Positions 24,601-37,157 of a DNA stretch of 64,000 nt are shown here, piece after piece. This stretch comes from Marchantia polymorpha subsp. ruderalis. Taxonomy: Eukaryota > Streptophyta > Marchantiopsida > Marchantiales > Marchantiaceae. Under the pieces are notes generated by a model. The model saw only the letters and a list, made by a program, of their open reading frames with translations. It did no database searches and was not told where the DNA came from. The position numbers and the translations under genes are program-made. Where the stretch lies: positions 21,578,501 through 21,642,500 of the forward strand of contig AP031353.1 of assembly GCA_037833965.1 (NCBI GenBank), written 5' to 3'. How positions within the stretch are numbered: position 1 is the first letter of the stretch; each line of letters opens with the position of its first letter.

Positions 24601-27600
24601 ATATACACTGATGTAACAGTGAGGTTCTGTAGAGGTTTAGTTAGAAGCTTTGCTAGGATAAGCACTGGATGCACCAAAAGCGAAAGGGACATCAACCTTC
24701 ACTACAGACCTTAATGACAGTAAGAGAGGAGAGTGACGGATCTGAGCTTGGGTGCAACCTTAGACACATAAGAATATCAATATTTGCCAATAAGGTTCAC
24801 AAAAGAACTTGACCAAGATTAGCTTGATGATATCTTGATATGGGATATATCAGATATATATGAGCCACAAATGCTTTAAAACATCCAGTGGAACGAAAAA
24901 GTTCCATCATGGAGCTTGGTTCACATTGCAATTTCCCAATCTCTAACGTGTTTCGGTCAGTTTCATTAATCTGATCATAAAAATATATTTATTAGATGTA
25001 CACACGTTAAACTGAATAAAAGAGTTTTAAAAGATTTTTTGTATGGATCAAAAACTACAATCTATTGCAGGAAAAACAGTTCCACGATGTATGACATTAC
25101 TTGGTTAATAAAAAATTACTACAATTTTCCCTAACTCCGTATTGTGCGAAAGACTGAATTGATTGGTCCAGTTATTAATCTGAAGCAAGCACATATGGCA
25201 ATTTTCCTTTCTTGAAGGAATCAAATGCTTCACTAATAAGCTAAGTTGTAATTATTTACAAACAAAAAATCTTCGTAACCGACACAGATTCACTATGGTA
25301 CCCCTGTCCAAATTAAACAGGTATCCTCATACTTTGAGTTGCAAAAGTTACTCCAAAGGGTTTGGAAGTGGATTTGTATAGTCTGTTACAAGTTCTTCTG
25401 TCCTAGATTTTTCACATGTTTAGACCTATACCCCGCGTTAGTACGAACATGACACCGGTAGTAGCTCTAGGTCGCGATTAATTGCCAACATTAGTCGTCA
25501 TGTTCCTCCATAAAGAGCTTGAATTCAGACGATATAGAACCTTGTAAATATCATGTCTTCATAGAGTTCAATTATCAATATCAGGACAATAAGATTATAT
25601 TTACTTGACAATTAAGTTACAAATACTTTCGTATTCTACCCGTACGTAAAAGTTCGTACAAGTATGAATGAAACTACATCATGTATGTCGACAAGGCTGG
25701 TTTCCCGCGTACTATTTTGTCCCATGAAGTAGTTTCTTTAGGTGGGTCGGGGCATAGGCTTGGGCGCCCTCGTTCACATGAAAATGCACACATTGGCAGA
25801 CAACAGGAATTTGGTGGGCACATGTTTCAGCACAGCACGCAGTCCAACTCGAAACGGTGACGAAGCTAAGCATGCAAGAGCAAGTCGACCAGGCACGGAC
25901 CTCCACCTCTACCAGTCCAAGAGTTGGACTAGAGAAAGTACGGTGGGAATGGTGGACAGCCAAATCGCCTTTTCAGTCAGCTACTTGGTCCGCAATACAC
26001 CACTGAGATTCGTTACACTGCGTAATCTACCTTACCATGTAAACAGAGTTCATTCTTTCTGCAGTTCCATTGTCGTTTGTCTGGACACTCGGTCACTCGA
26101 AACAAATAATTGGTAAGAAAATACTCTTAATATAGGTGTCTTCATATGCTTTCAATTTTCCTTGAGTCTATCATTCTTATCTCCGTAGGCACTGTGAACT
26201 ACATGATTCTGTAATTCAGATTGATACATCAGATTCTGTTGTATCAATTAAATATATTTGTTACTCTACAATTTTGTTGCTACAATATTCAGCTCAGAAT
26301 CAATAAGTTTCTAAATACAAGCATAAGCTATTTCCCCAAATCGGACAATGGACAGCCGAAGACTTATGAATTTTTACTCATTTGAATGTGGTCTCACCTA
26401 TATGCAATGATACTTCATATGAATCTCGTTACTTTCCGATTACCTACTTTTCATTGAGACAATTTTAGTAAACCTTGGAGTTGCTCAGGTATACCATTTT
26501 TTTCCCAAGGGTATCACGTTGAGTTCTAGATACTACGCATCACACAATTATCATACTCATTGATGGTCTAAGAGTGTACTAGCAATAATCAAAGTGTTCA
26601 AGTATGAGATTATGTAGAGAGTTCAAGTTATTATCATTTCTTGGAGTTTTATGGAGCTAACGAAGTGGTTCACGTGAACCAATTGCTGATTCAATTCAAT
26701 GTAGATCAATTACAGGAGGTTTTGTTCAATTTTATGCTCGAGTAATATATAGACTATTTGATCTAGATGTTTTAGCTCAAGTGATAAATTTTTCATTGTG
26801 ATGCTATCAGGATCTAGCAACATTATAAATTCCGGGTTTCATGCAATACTTAATTGCATGTTCCTACTCTTTTTTACTCTATTATTCACTATATCCTCTT
26901 GTTATATCCCATGAATCATCATAAAAAAAGAAACAAGTATATAATAAAAAACATACAATCAATGATTCTTACTTAGGTGAAAAGAAATTAAGTTTATGGA
27001 GCTAATGCATGATAATTCAGTTGTGAAATTTTTGTCATGATACTTCTAAAGAGTCCAAACAAAAGAAGTGAAACATTCTACATACAATAAGATGACAACC
27101 TGATCAATAATAATTTTTTAATAACACCAAGTTGGTGTTATTAAAATCACTAGTTGGTGTCACCAACTAGTGCTTTCCATACATAGCAATACATATATGT
27201 TAATCAAAGGTTAATAGGAGAGTTCAAGATCCTACACCTTCTTTGCATGAGCAAGTAAATACACTAGTCATAGTGATAACCTCATCATAAAAAATCTATT
27301 AATAGGGGAGTGAGTTACTTTCCCACGTGCCCTGCTCCAACATATCATGGTTTCCAAGATGTCAACATCTGAACCACATGAGTTTCTTATTGCTTTGGGC
27401 ATATGGAGGTTCCCATTTCTGACCTTTGTTTGCTGCTTAAGATTCCTAGACAGCTAATAGATTTTTGTGAGGTTCAAAAAGAGGAAGACCGACAAACTTT
27501 AGATGAGAGAGGGAGAGCTTTGTCAAATTCCTTCAAGGCCCAGATTGGGTTGTATTAGTCGGATATGACAGGCGAAACAACAGTAATTTCACACTAACAT

Positions 27601-30600
27601 CAAATGTTCGGTAACATCCCAACCCATGTTTCAGAAACGGAGTTCATATGGGAGTAAATCAGTAATCATTTATGCGCCTATAATGTCACTTACTTGCGAA
27701 ACTCAGTACTTTTCATAGCTGGAATTTCATAACAAGCACTGCCAACAGCAACAACCTCACTTTCATTAGATGAAGCGGATAGATGCTACAATGCAATGCA
27801 AATTATATGCAATAAGATAAGGGACAAAACGTGCACCAATATGACTAATATGATAAAGGCAAGCAGAATCTGTAATGAAATGATTCAATTACCATCCAAA
27901 CATTCCATGCATATGGAGGGCAAGAGTATGAAGTATATGTCCACCTCTATTCATAAGAAGAAGAAGTAGCAGCAGTTTGCTCTGTTTTATATTGCATAGA
28001 TATGTTCGATTTGGTTAATGAAATTGCAATATTCTATTTTTCTTGATAAGAATAAAAGGGAATATATAATAATATCTGGATGAGCTGGTTGGTAGGCTAG
28101 GGTCTAGCCCTATCCCACCGCTTTGGTATTGTCTATCTTCTACCAATCTTTTTTGTTTTTTGACAGTGTCTAGTCAACTAACCCGACAGTAAACCATAAC
28201 CTACGGCAACTAAGTTCTAATGCACACATATCACTAAACAATTGTATCTTTTAAACAATAAAGGAAAATCGTGTAAGTATATGTATATGACAACAATGAA
28301 ACCCACACCTCAACTTGCGCTTGAGTACTTTATCGAGATCGTTGAGAGTAGATAAGGCTGCTTTTATAAACTGTTGCTAAAATTGAAGTACATATAAAGC
28401 CCAGTTCGTTACAAGGGTATCATAAAGTTGACTGTCAAAAACATATTTGCACACTTTTGGAAGCATATTTCACACTTTTGCTGAGCCTGACGGTGGCCAG
28501 TCAGCCAGTTAGCAAAGCAAGTGGACCCGTGTATCCTCAAGATACTGGCATTGGATGGAAATATCTCAAACATAGCTCCTTTGAGTCAGTTGTAGTATTC
28601 TCTAAACACATTTGTGCAAAAGACGAATCAGTCTTGTCTAACCGGAATCCTGGTCTGAACCTGCCGCCATACACTCGTACAAAAATATGAATCTTCATAC
28701 AGGCTAGCTATCAAGTACCATGCCATTTGTGTGGACCGATTCAGCAAAGACTCTATTGACCCACCGGTCTTACCCCATTCTACTTGATATGTTGAGAGCA
28801 GGGAGTGGCCAAGAACAGTTTTGGCTGACTACGATGAACCAATGTCAAATTGGTAGAAAGATAGTGCAAGGTTTTTTAAGTCTATTCTCAAATACTCAAA
28901 TGTTATTCTCAAACTTTTGATATTTACGGTTCTTTTAACAGCCTAATGTTCTGAAGATCATGAATGAGGAGGTGCTCTGGCCCCCACATTCTTCCTCTTA
29001 CGACTCCACTTACAGGGCATGAAGTTGCAGCTTCCCTAGTCCCCCGTCTTCTTTCGAAATCGATCTGAGAGGGCCCTCTATGTATCGGAACAGTTAATGG
29101 AATAATAATCTCACATGTGGCTGTAAAACTAACCCCGAGGTGGCAATCTGCAAGGAGATAAAATCAGCAACAGCAGAATGATTCAGATTGCTCTTTACCA
29201 GTCTGGAGGGACCTGAAAGTGACCGTACTTTCTAAAGCAAGAGTTGTCGTGTTCTTTGATGTGTGATGGCCAGAGTCTAATTCTCCTGAACATCGTCACA
29301 ACGACGATGATCGATAATGAGACTGATGAGGTCGGACTGTAGTTTGCATTGTTGGATTCTATCTGACTTAGTCAACAGCACACTAAACATCTCACTCCTC
29401 TTAGGATGCAATTTGTTGCAGAGACATGCTCCTTACACTAGAGATTCATAGTCCTTGAGAGACGTATACATACTTTTATAAGCGGCAGAACGATGGAAAA
29501 ACACTGAAGAAGAATCTAAATTTCAAAGAATACGATGCTTTAAGATCAAAGTGTCCTATATATTTGAACAAATTTTATAAGAATAATAGTCATATATATA
29601 TAAGTTAATAAAATCGGGTTTCATAAAAAAAAAACAAGGCTTATATGCAACAAGCTCTCCAAATGATGTATGGGCTATTTTTCTTTTAAAGTGGGAAGAG
29701 TGGCAATTAGGTGAAGAACAAGACATGGTTATAAAATTTCCTGGTTTAGATTTCTGTTGCAAAGTCCCACTAGTTTTTTCTGACATAATCATCTGGACGC
29801 TGTCTAACTTTGAATCTAGAAAATCTGTATGCTGGATGAATGGGCAGGTAGCATCGACAAAAGTACATATTGTGTAAACTAGCTGAATTATCTGGATGCT
29901 GTGTAAGTTAAAATTTTATGTGAGCAGTATGCTTGGACAGTGGGCGCGTAAAACTGTCAAGAACACAGTATAGTATGGGCTGCTCTGTTTGATATGTATT
30001 AATAATCTTATCTTAAATAATCTTGTCAAATATTTTATCTAAGCATCTTCAAGATTGTTTATAACTATATGATCATCTTGTTATTTTCATGAAGCTGTTA
30101 TTAGTAGCTGAACAAGTTGCAGTAGTGAAGATTTGCTTGTCTGGTGCTAGTAGGCTTCTTCAAATGGAGAAAAGTATTAAGAGCAGAAGACCATTCATCA
30201 TGGAAAAGATATTATTGTGACTTAGTAGCCATGTTGAGCTCAAACACCATAGTTTATTCTTCTAGCAGCATGTCCATACGAGTTCAGAATTGCCACACGA
30301 GATGGTTGTGAAACAATTTTATTGGACATTAGAGCCTTCTAGATTTCTATACTGATTGGATTGTCTTGCATATGAATATGTAAAAATGATACTAAGAGCA
30401 GTTCAATTGCTTCCAGTTTTAGAAGAATTAAGGAGATTGGTGAATCATTAACAAAGCTTCGTCCTTTTCATTTGATATTTTCTATCTAGCTTTTTTCATT
30501 TATCTATCAGCATCTCTTTTCATACAATGAAGTCATTGTTCAGCACAAGACTACTCAAAATCGACAACAATATCTTGAACAAAAATGTGTTTGTCATCTT

Positions 30601-31300
30601 TACGGTTGTGAATTCATTAAAAATAATGGCAAAGCATTAGACTTTGATGATGTTTTCAGATTTTTGACTATTTAAGAATCAAATTTTCGAAGTATAGTTT
30701 TGTTCTCCTCACTAACAACTTCTAGAGATAAGTATGATATCAACATATGGCTTATACAGTGTATGACTGTAAGTTTGTCTCACCACGTTGAGATTTCGCC
30801 TTCATTGGCCAATCCATCTTTATTGTTAATGTGTGAATGAAGTACAGTTGTAATAGCAATAAGAGTTCACATAGTTTCATGTTCATTCACAGAGCAGAAA
30901 TAATGTCATTAACAATATGATAATTTTAGTAAATCAGAAATCTTAAAAACCTTTAATCGAAATAACATTGCTATATCTTGCAATCGAATAGTTTGAGACA
31001 AATCTATAATTGGATAGGGAAAAACTAAATCATAGTTGTATACAAGGTGATGATTCATCATACATATGAGAATGCTAGAGGAGAATTTTATGGACCAAAG
31101 AAAGTAAAGTGGGGTGAGAACAATCAAAGCCTTCAAATATGTATGGAGTTCACTTCTTTGCTACTCTACCATTCAAATTACAAAGAGGTCTTAACTGGTT
31201 GACTTTGACACGTTTGTTGTAGATATGTGTATCACTGTGTAGCTTAAGATAAAGCCTTTATTACTCTACATATATCACAAGATACTGAAATAAGGCTAGA
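24601..31300. other. Long intergenic region without a supported gene
   Basis: Moderately AT-rich. Short open frames (for example 25,742-26,116 plus, 28,457-28,690 plus, 29,556-29,792 minus) show no family features. Two adjacent palindromes at 27,116-27,172 are listed separately. I looked for retrotransposon motifs at 30,000-31,200 and found none that I would defend. Confidence 0.5.
27116..27172. repeat. Two adjacent near-perfect palindromes
   Basis: Palindrome 1: arms 27,116-27,130 (TTTTAATAACACCAA) and 27,132-27,146, exact complements with a 1-nt spacer. Palindrome 2: arms 27,148-27,159 (CACTAGTTGGTG) and 27,161-27,172, exact complements with a 1-nt spacer. They share the core TTGGTG, so the second may have arisen from the first. 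Confidence 0.95.
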
Positions 31301-33440
31301 TTACAATAAGTCTAATATATGTAATACTCATGTAAAAATTGTGAAATAGTGTTGAGTTCAATCATTATTAAACCCATTTTTTCAATAAGAAGCCATATGT
31401 GATGCTTAATTCGTTTATTTTGATGTTATTGGACCCGGCCACAATAGCGAACACCGGATGGGATGACCGGCTTACCCAGTCTTGTTGAAGGTCTATATTA
31501 TTGTAGAGCTCGATGGGTATTGGCAAGCTTCTGGTATGTTTTCGGTCCCATGGAATGCCGTTGAACAAGCATGAGGAGAAGGGTTCATGGACGAAAAGTA
31601 CAGATTCCGTGCGGGGAGGTCTCCTCGGCGCTCAGCAGGAGCCCGGCTCTGTCAGTCTTCGACTGCATCCCTGCAGACTTCGCGTCATGATGATGAAGTC
31701 TGCTCCGGCGCACACGGTGACTCGGTTCGTCCAGCGTTCGTGCAGTGTGGAAGGCGCATGGCTGCACCAAGTCCGGATCGTTCTCGACGTCGAGGAGCTC
31801 GGGTCAAAGCAGGAGTTCCAAAAGACGTGTTCCCGAGCCTTTTTGGGCCTGCTGACCTTGGAGGGAGAGATCGGAATCATTGGATAGAGACACGCCAAAA
31901 TCCGTTACTGTTTCGAATCTTCTGTTGACTGCAGTCTATCCCGAGAGTGGAGAGAGTGATTGAGGATCGAGTCCTGCCACTGGAGAGATGGCGTAGGGAC
32001 GGGATCGGGAGTCACGCGTCGGACTGTGGATGGGGGAAAATTTGCAGGCAGGGTTTATTCAAGCGCTTGGAGGAGAAGGATTCGTTCGTGGGGATTCTGG
32101 AAGGAGGGCGAGATTCAGGACCGAGTTATGGACGCGCTTAGGGAGGACGCAGACGACGAGGACGACCACGAAGAGAAAAGCAGAAGCGGAGGAAGTAGAA
32201 AACAATATGCAGCGCAGGGAGGACTTGGGCAGCATATTCTCAGAAAGGTGGGTCCTGCTCGATGTGAGAGTTTGAGGCTACGTGGGGGATTAACGAAATG
32301 CACGTGCTACTTTGGGTCCTCCGAAATTCAAGCGCATGGTAGATCCTTTTTTAAACCCGGCGGCCATTGCGCTGCCATTCGAACAACACGGCTCGAGGAG
32401 TGTGGGAGTGACTGCCTCCCTGCCTGCGCGTGCCTCGACTCGACGACGACGGCGACTACTACTAGTACTGATTGTGGGTGCTGCTACTCACAGGAGAGTG
32501 CACGACAGAGATCACCGGAGCCATTGCAGCCAAAGGAGCTTGTTGTCACGCTCTGTGACATTGGCAAGCTTGGCTTGGCTCACTAGCAATTTGTTTCGAT
32601 CCATCGATCGAACGAAGCAAGAACAAGAACACGAACACGAAGCAGCAGAAGCAGACGCAGACGCAGACGCCAGGAAGAATCCGAATTAGTTTTCAGTACA
32701 GTATTAGATTCTGAAGAGAGGATCTGGATTTATTGTGTATGAGGAGCCTCTCCTTCACTCACCATTGCTCTCGAGATCTCCTGACGACGGGAGAGCGCCA
32801 AGCCTTCCACGAGGAGAAAAGGACGCAGCAGCTGGAAGAGGCGGAGAAGGAGGGGCGAAAACTAGAACACATTCTTGAAATTTCCAAACAGAATTGATTG
32901 CGATTTGGAGGGGAGTGCTAGCTTTGCCGAGTCAAACGGCGTGGTGTAGTGTAATATTGCCAACTTGATGTGTATGGTATTGGGAAGCCCGAGTAGAGAT
33001 CTCAGCTTATGTGAAGGAGGTGAGTCCACTCCAGCCTGCGCTCGTTCCAATTCAATTCATCTGTCCCCCTCGAGTCGCGCTCGGCCTACGCCACGGACTT
33101 GTTGACCCTACGCCGCATGAATCCAAAATTCCAACATCCCCTGTCCCTTGTTCCCTGTCAGACGATCATGCCCGGCTTGCGCCGTTAGATCCAAGTCTCG
33201 GATGAGCATCCCAGAGATCGAAGAGCTGTGACGGGGTCTCCGCCTGCCAGCCCTCAACGCAGAGCGATCCACTTGTTGCTGCGCAGGGAGGGAGGGAAGG
33301 AGGGAGGGAGGAGGGAAAATTTGTTACAAAGAAGGGAGAGATCTTGGGAGAATGATTGGCGATCTACTCTTTTGGCTCCTCACTCGCGCCTTCCTTGCGC
33401 AGGTCGACACTGCAAGCGCTTGAAGTCGTCGACGTTGAGA
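31301..33440 (+). promoter_or_regulatory. Upstream region and probable 5' leader of the NAD kinase gene
   Basis: GC content rises from about 31,400. Overlapping open frames on both strands (31,513-32,689) are not conserved-looking and are best seen as GC-driven. The transcription start is not visible; the purine-rich tract GGGAGGGAGGAGGG at about 33,302-33,316 and the absence of a clear TATA box suggest a TATA-less promoter within about 700 bases of the ATG at 33,441. Confidence 0.4.
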
Positions 33441-36400
33441 ATGAATTATGGTGCGCTACAGAAGATGAGCAATGGAATTGCCACAGCTCTTCTGGCGGTC
33501 GGAGTCGTAAACATCATTTTCTACTTGAAACATCAGCGACAGAAGCGGTCTAAGTTTGACACAATCACCCCAAAAATAACGTACTCGGATGCAGGAGTTG
33601 TAGTCTCGATCGAACGATTCGGGGAGTATGTCGGTGAGTGTCATTCTGCCTTCCTCGCTCTTCTTTCTGTTTCGAACTGCACCTGCGTTCCTGATTCTGT
33701 CGCAATATGATTCTTGTGGAGTTGATTTCGAGATTTCGAGATTTCAAGAGTCCGGCGAAATTGCAAACCCGTGGTCAGTCCATCGGACGAAACAATGTTG
33801 CTGACGTTTCATTTTCGGGAATGGAATGTGCAGTTCGACAGATGGGGCTCGATGCGAAGACCCAAGCAGCCATGCGCGTGGCGAAGGTCGCGGAAGATTA
33901 TCTGAGAGGAGACAAGAGTAGAGCGGACGACAGTCTCGAGATTATCTTTACTTTCCTTTCCTCAATTTGCCCAGGAACCACCGACGATGAGATCGAGTAC
34001 CTCAATCGACAACTCGTCAAGGAGCTGGATGTATGCATGCTCAGCTATTTCAGTTTCCACTGGGAGCACACGGGCAAAATCATTGATCAGGTTCGTCCTC
34101 CTCATCACGGCATTCCACTGCCTCGCTCTCATTCCCGCTTGGGCTCGCTAGCACCAATGTGATCGGCATCAAATCTCACAAAGTGGATCCCATAGTGACT
34201 GCAATTCAGCGCATTGAATCGAACGCGTCAGAGGATTGTGGGGATGATTTGACTCAAACGATGGGCAATGGCAATGCAGGTCATAAACGTCGAAGGAAAG
34301 CAGAAGAGATCCTTGAAGAAAGCCGTCCTTTCAGCAACGAGGTACAACCATTCAGCTTTCCAGCCTAAGTCGCTCGCTCCGCATTTTCAGCTACTGTAAT
34401 CAGCAGGCATCGAGAGCTGCACGAGAGAGAGGGAGTGACAACGATGGGAATGACAATCAAATTTGGTAAGGGATGGACGTGAACTGACGCAGTGCGGTTG
34501 TGATTTGGAATTTCCGCAGGAAGCAGCGATATCAAAGGGTGATGCAGGATCTTAAGACCAAGAGGATTTTCTCAACCATGTTGGAAATGATGAAAGCCAT
34601 GGGACGTCACAATCCTTCGATTCCTCAGGAAGGAGCTGTAGTCGTGCCGGCAGACTCGGCCCATCGTAGTCCCGTTCTTTTGCTCATCGGCGGCGGCATG
34701 GGTGCCGGCAAGAGCACGGTCGTCAAAGAGATCATGCAAGGGTACGCCCGCATGCCCGCCTGCACATCTCCGCTGGAGAGCGCAATTTCCGCATCGTGAG
34801 CCCGTGCGCTGTATTCGACTCGATGATCGAATTTCTAACAAACCCGCGCACATCCAATTCTTGTCGTGCAGGCCGTTTTGGGCCGGCGTGGCTCACAATG
34901 CAGTCGTCGTGGAAGCCGACAATTTCAAGGAAAACGATGTCATTTACCGCGCTCTGAGCTCCATGAGCGCCGGCCACATCTCGGAGGCGGCCGAGCTTGT
35001 AAGCACACGCTGCTCTCCCATGCTCTTCCTTCGTTCGTACGTTCATTCATTCGATCGTTTTGCTTCTTTTCTGGTCCTCTGGTGCATGTTCCGACCTGGA
35101 GCTTTTCTCTTCCCGTGGAGGCAACCGGGACGTGATCACGGGTGGGACCCGAGCGAGCTGGGATCCATCCCCTCGAACCTTTCCATTCGTGGGACCGGCA
35201 CACGAACGCACGAGCTGATGGGAAAAGCCCGGAGCTCGATTTTCACATTTGGCTAGAGCAGAGAAGTGAGGAAGATCCGACAGCAGCATGGGCGCTCAGC
35301 ACTGATGGAATCGAGGTGGGCGTGTGGCAGGTTCACCAGTCTTCGACGAACGCAGCGTCAGCTCTGCTGGTGGCAGCGCTGAACGAAGGCCGAGATGTGA
35401 TTCTCGACGGGACGATGTCGTGGGAGCCGTTCGTCCTGCAGACCATCGCCATGGCCCGGGACGTCCACAACCGGCAGTACTGCATGGGTCCCGGCTATCT
35501 GGAGAAACCGGACGGCACCGTGACGGAAATCTACTGGGAGCCTGCTGAGGTCGAGCCCACGGCCGATGGATCGAGCGACGGCGCTGCAGCCAAGCCCCCG
35601 CAGCTCGCCAAGAAGCCTTACAGAATAGAGTTCGTCGGCGTTACCTGCGACGCGCACATGGCCGTCATGCGGGGCATGAGGTGAGCCCCTCCTCCTCCTC
35701 CTCCTCCTCCTTGACACTGGCACTGTCCGGATGCTAGAATCGAGTCCTCCCAGTTCGTTCGTTCTGTCGGTCGCGTTCCTGTGGAACTCTATCGTCCTTC
35801 TCCTGGAGGGCGTTGACAAGTCCTAGGATTCCCAGGCCTTGGGATGCTTTGCTCGTCTGCATTCAGGAATATCCAGAATTCATGAAAGCAGACGAGCAAA
35901 GCATCCAGAATTCAGGTTTATTCAAAGGCCTGCTTGGGGAAAAAGTCTTTTCCCCCGAACTCGCTCGTCTGGAGTCACTACTCTCGACGAGGGTCAGCAG
36001 ATTCCCGGGTGAGATGTGTGCAGTCACGGGCTGCATTGAGGCGGTAACATCCGAGAAAGCGTTATCAGCCTTCTGTGTAGTGAATACGTGTTTTCCCACA
36101 AACCCGTCCGGATTCACGATTCTCGATGAGGACGGGAGGATTCGTGGATTACATCTGTGCAATTACAGGCCTCCTGCACTCAGGCGGTATCATCCGAGAA
36201 TGAGTCACCAGTGTCGTGTTTAGTGTGCATCATCCCATGGGCGTTGATAGACTCTGAATCAGAGAAGATCCAAAAATAGATGCCTGACCTCGGACACTAT
36301 CGACTAGCGCGCTGCGCACCCTATGATGCGTGGAGAATCCAACTTTGACAGGCGGACATGGTTTTGCAGGAGGGCTATTATTACTAAAAGGGGCGTTCCG

Positions 36401-37157
36401 GTAAAGGGACAGCTAAGGTCGCACAAACTGTTCGCAGCTTCGCTAGAGAAGTACTGCGACCTTGTGGACCATGTCAAGATCTTCTCCACGAGTCAAATGG
36501 GCGGTCCGGGAGAGGTAAACCCCACTCTCCCCCTTCTCTTTTCTGAAACCCTCAGCTTCAGTAGAAAACAGCGAATCAGTATTTTACTGATGAAATGGAA
36601 TCTCTTTGCGTTGAGAGAAAGGAATGTATGTGTATGCATCCCCCGGTCCTCGTAGCGATCATCAACTGAATCCCGCTCATTTGCGTAATACTGCTTGCAA
36701 ATATAAAGAGAGCTAACGTCGATGGCTCACTGGATTGCGACACTGGCAGTTGATAGCACTCAAAGATGGGAAACACAACCTGCTGACGGATGCCAAGGCG
36801 TTCCCAGCGGTTTCGAACCTACAAAGACTGAACGAAAGGGCGACGTCGGTGTTGGAGCTGTACGGCACGGATGCTGAAGACAAGGCCATCGAATCCTGGA
36901 CGAGCATTGTACAAGCTGCAGACAGAGAATCTCGTCAACAGCTGCTGGCCGCGCAGCTGAACAATGCAAACCTGCATCACGACTTTAGTGAGTGGGATCT
37001 AACGTCACTAGCGAGTAGTTCGATAAAAAGTAACCTTAGCTCTCAAAGCTCGCTTGCCTCGCAAAGTTCCATTTCCAGCTTGGATAGATTGGAGAGCACC
37101 GCTGAGCACGTAAGCGAAAGTAGTAATGGTAGCGATGTAGCCAAAGAAGAGAAATAA
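33441..37157 (+). CDS. NADKc: Calmodulin-dependent NAD kinase-like protein, zeta-toxin-fold P-loop kinase
   Basis: The family phosphorylates NAD+ to NADP+ using ATP and is switched on by Ca2+/calmodulin; in Arabidopsis it is anchored at the mitochondrial surface. Eight exons join in phase: 33,441-33,633; 33,834-34,090; 34,210-34,341; 34,524-34,741; 34,872-34,998; 35,331-35,680; 36,370-36,514; 36,750-37,157. They give 609 residues. Residues about 12-29 form a hydrophobic N-terminal anchor. Residues 195-220 (RYQRVMQDLKTKRIF onward) are basic and amphipathic, where the calmodulin-binding segment is expected. Walker A is GGGMGAGKST at 250-259, and VEADNFK (280-286) and DVILDGT follow as in zeta-type kinases. 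The tail from about 560 is Ser-rich. The acceptors of exon 3 (34,210) and exon 4 (34,524, or 34,527) are the least certain. All motifs look intact. NAD kinase identity comes from family resemblance; a zeta-fold kinase of another specificity remains possible. Confidence 0.82.
35833..35933. repeat. Intronic foldback with 19-bp perfect arms
   Basis: Inside intron 6 of the NAD kinase gene. Arm 1 (35,842-35,860) is GGATGCTTTGCTCGTCTGC and arm 2 (35,888-35,906) is its exact reverse complement, with a 27-nt loop. Outer arms CAGGCCTT (about 35,833-35,840) and AAGGCCTG (about 35,926-35,933) can extend the fold, with asymmetric bulges. The word ATCCAGAATTCA occurs twice, once in the loop and once just after arm 2. 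Confidence 0.9.
36019..36225. repeat. Imperfect direct repeat in intron 6 of the NAD kinase gene
   Basis: A segment at about 36,019-36,085 (TGCAGTCACGGGCTGCATTG, then AGGCGGTAACATCCGAGAA, ending near TGTGTAGTG) recurs at about 36,157-36,225 as TGCAATTACAGGCCTCCTGC, then AGGCGGTATCATCCGAGAA, ending near GTGTTTAGTG. The copies lie about 140 bases apart and have diverged. Confidence 0.7.

Noticed and set aside
28085..28130. tRNA-like or hairpin sequence with AGGGTCTAGCCCT
   Set aside because: Short palindrome only; flanking arms do not make a cloverleaf.
30000..31200. Possible retrotransposon pol remnant
   Set aside because: Translations on both strands gave no ordered pol motifs, unlike the two copia regions.
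31513..32689. Several open frames of 100-208 codons upstream of the NAD kinase gene
   Set aside because: They overlap on both strands, have no recognisable domains and fit GC-rich leader sequence.
33441..37157. Zeta-toxin-like kinase as part of a toxin-antitoxin system
   Set aside because: The gene has seven introns, an N-terminal anchor and a calmodulin-type basic segment; this is the plant NAD kinase branch, not a bacterial toxin.
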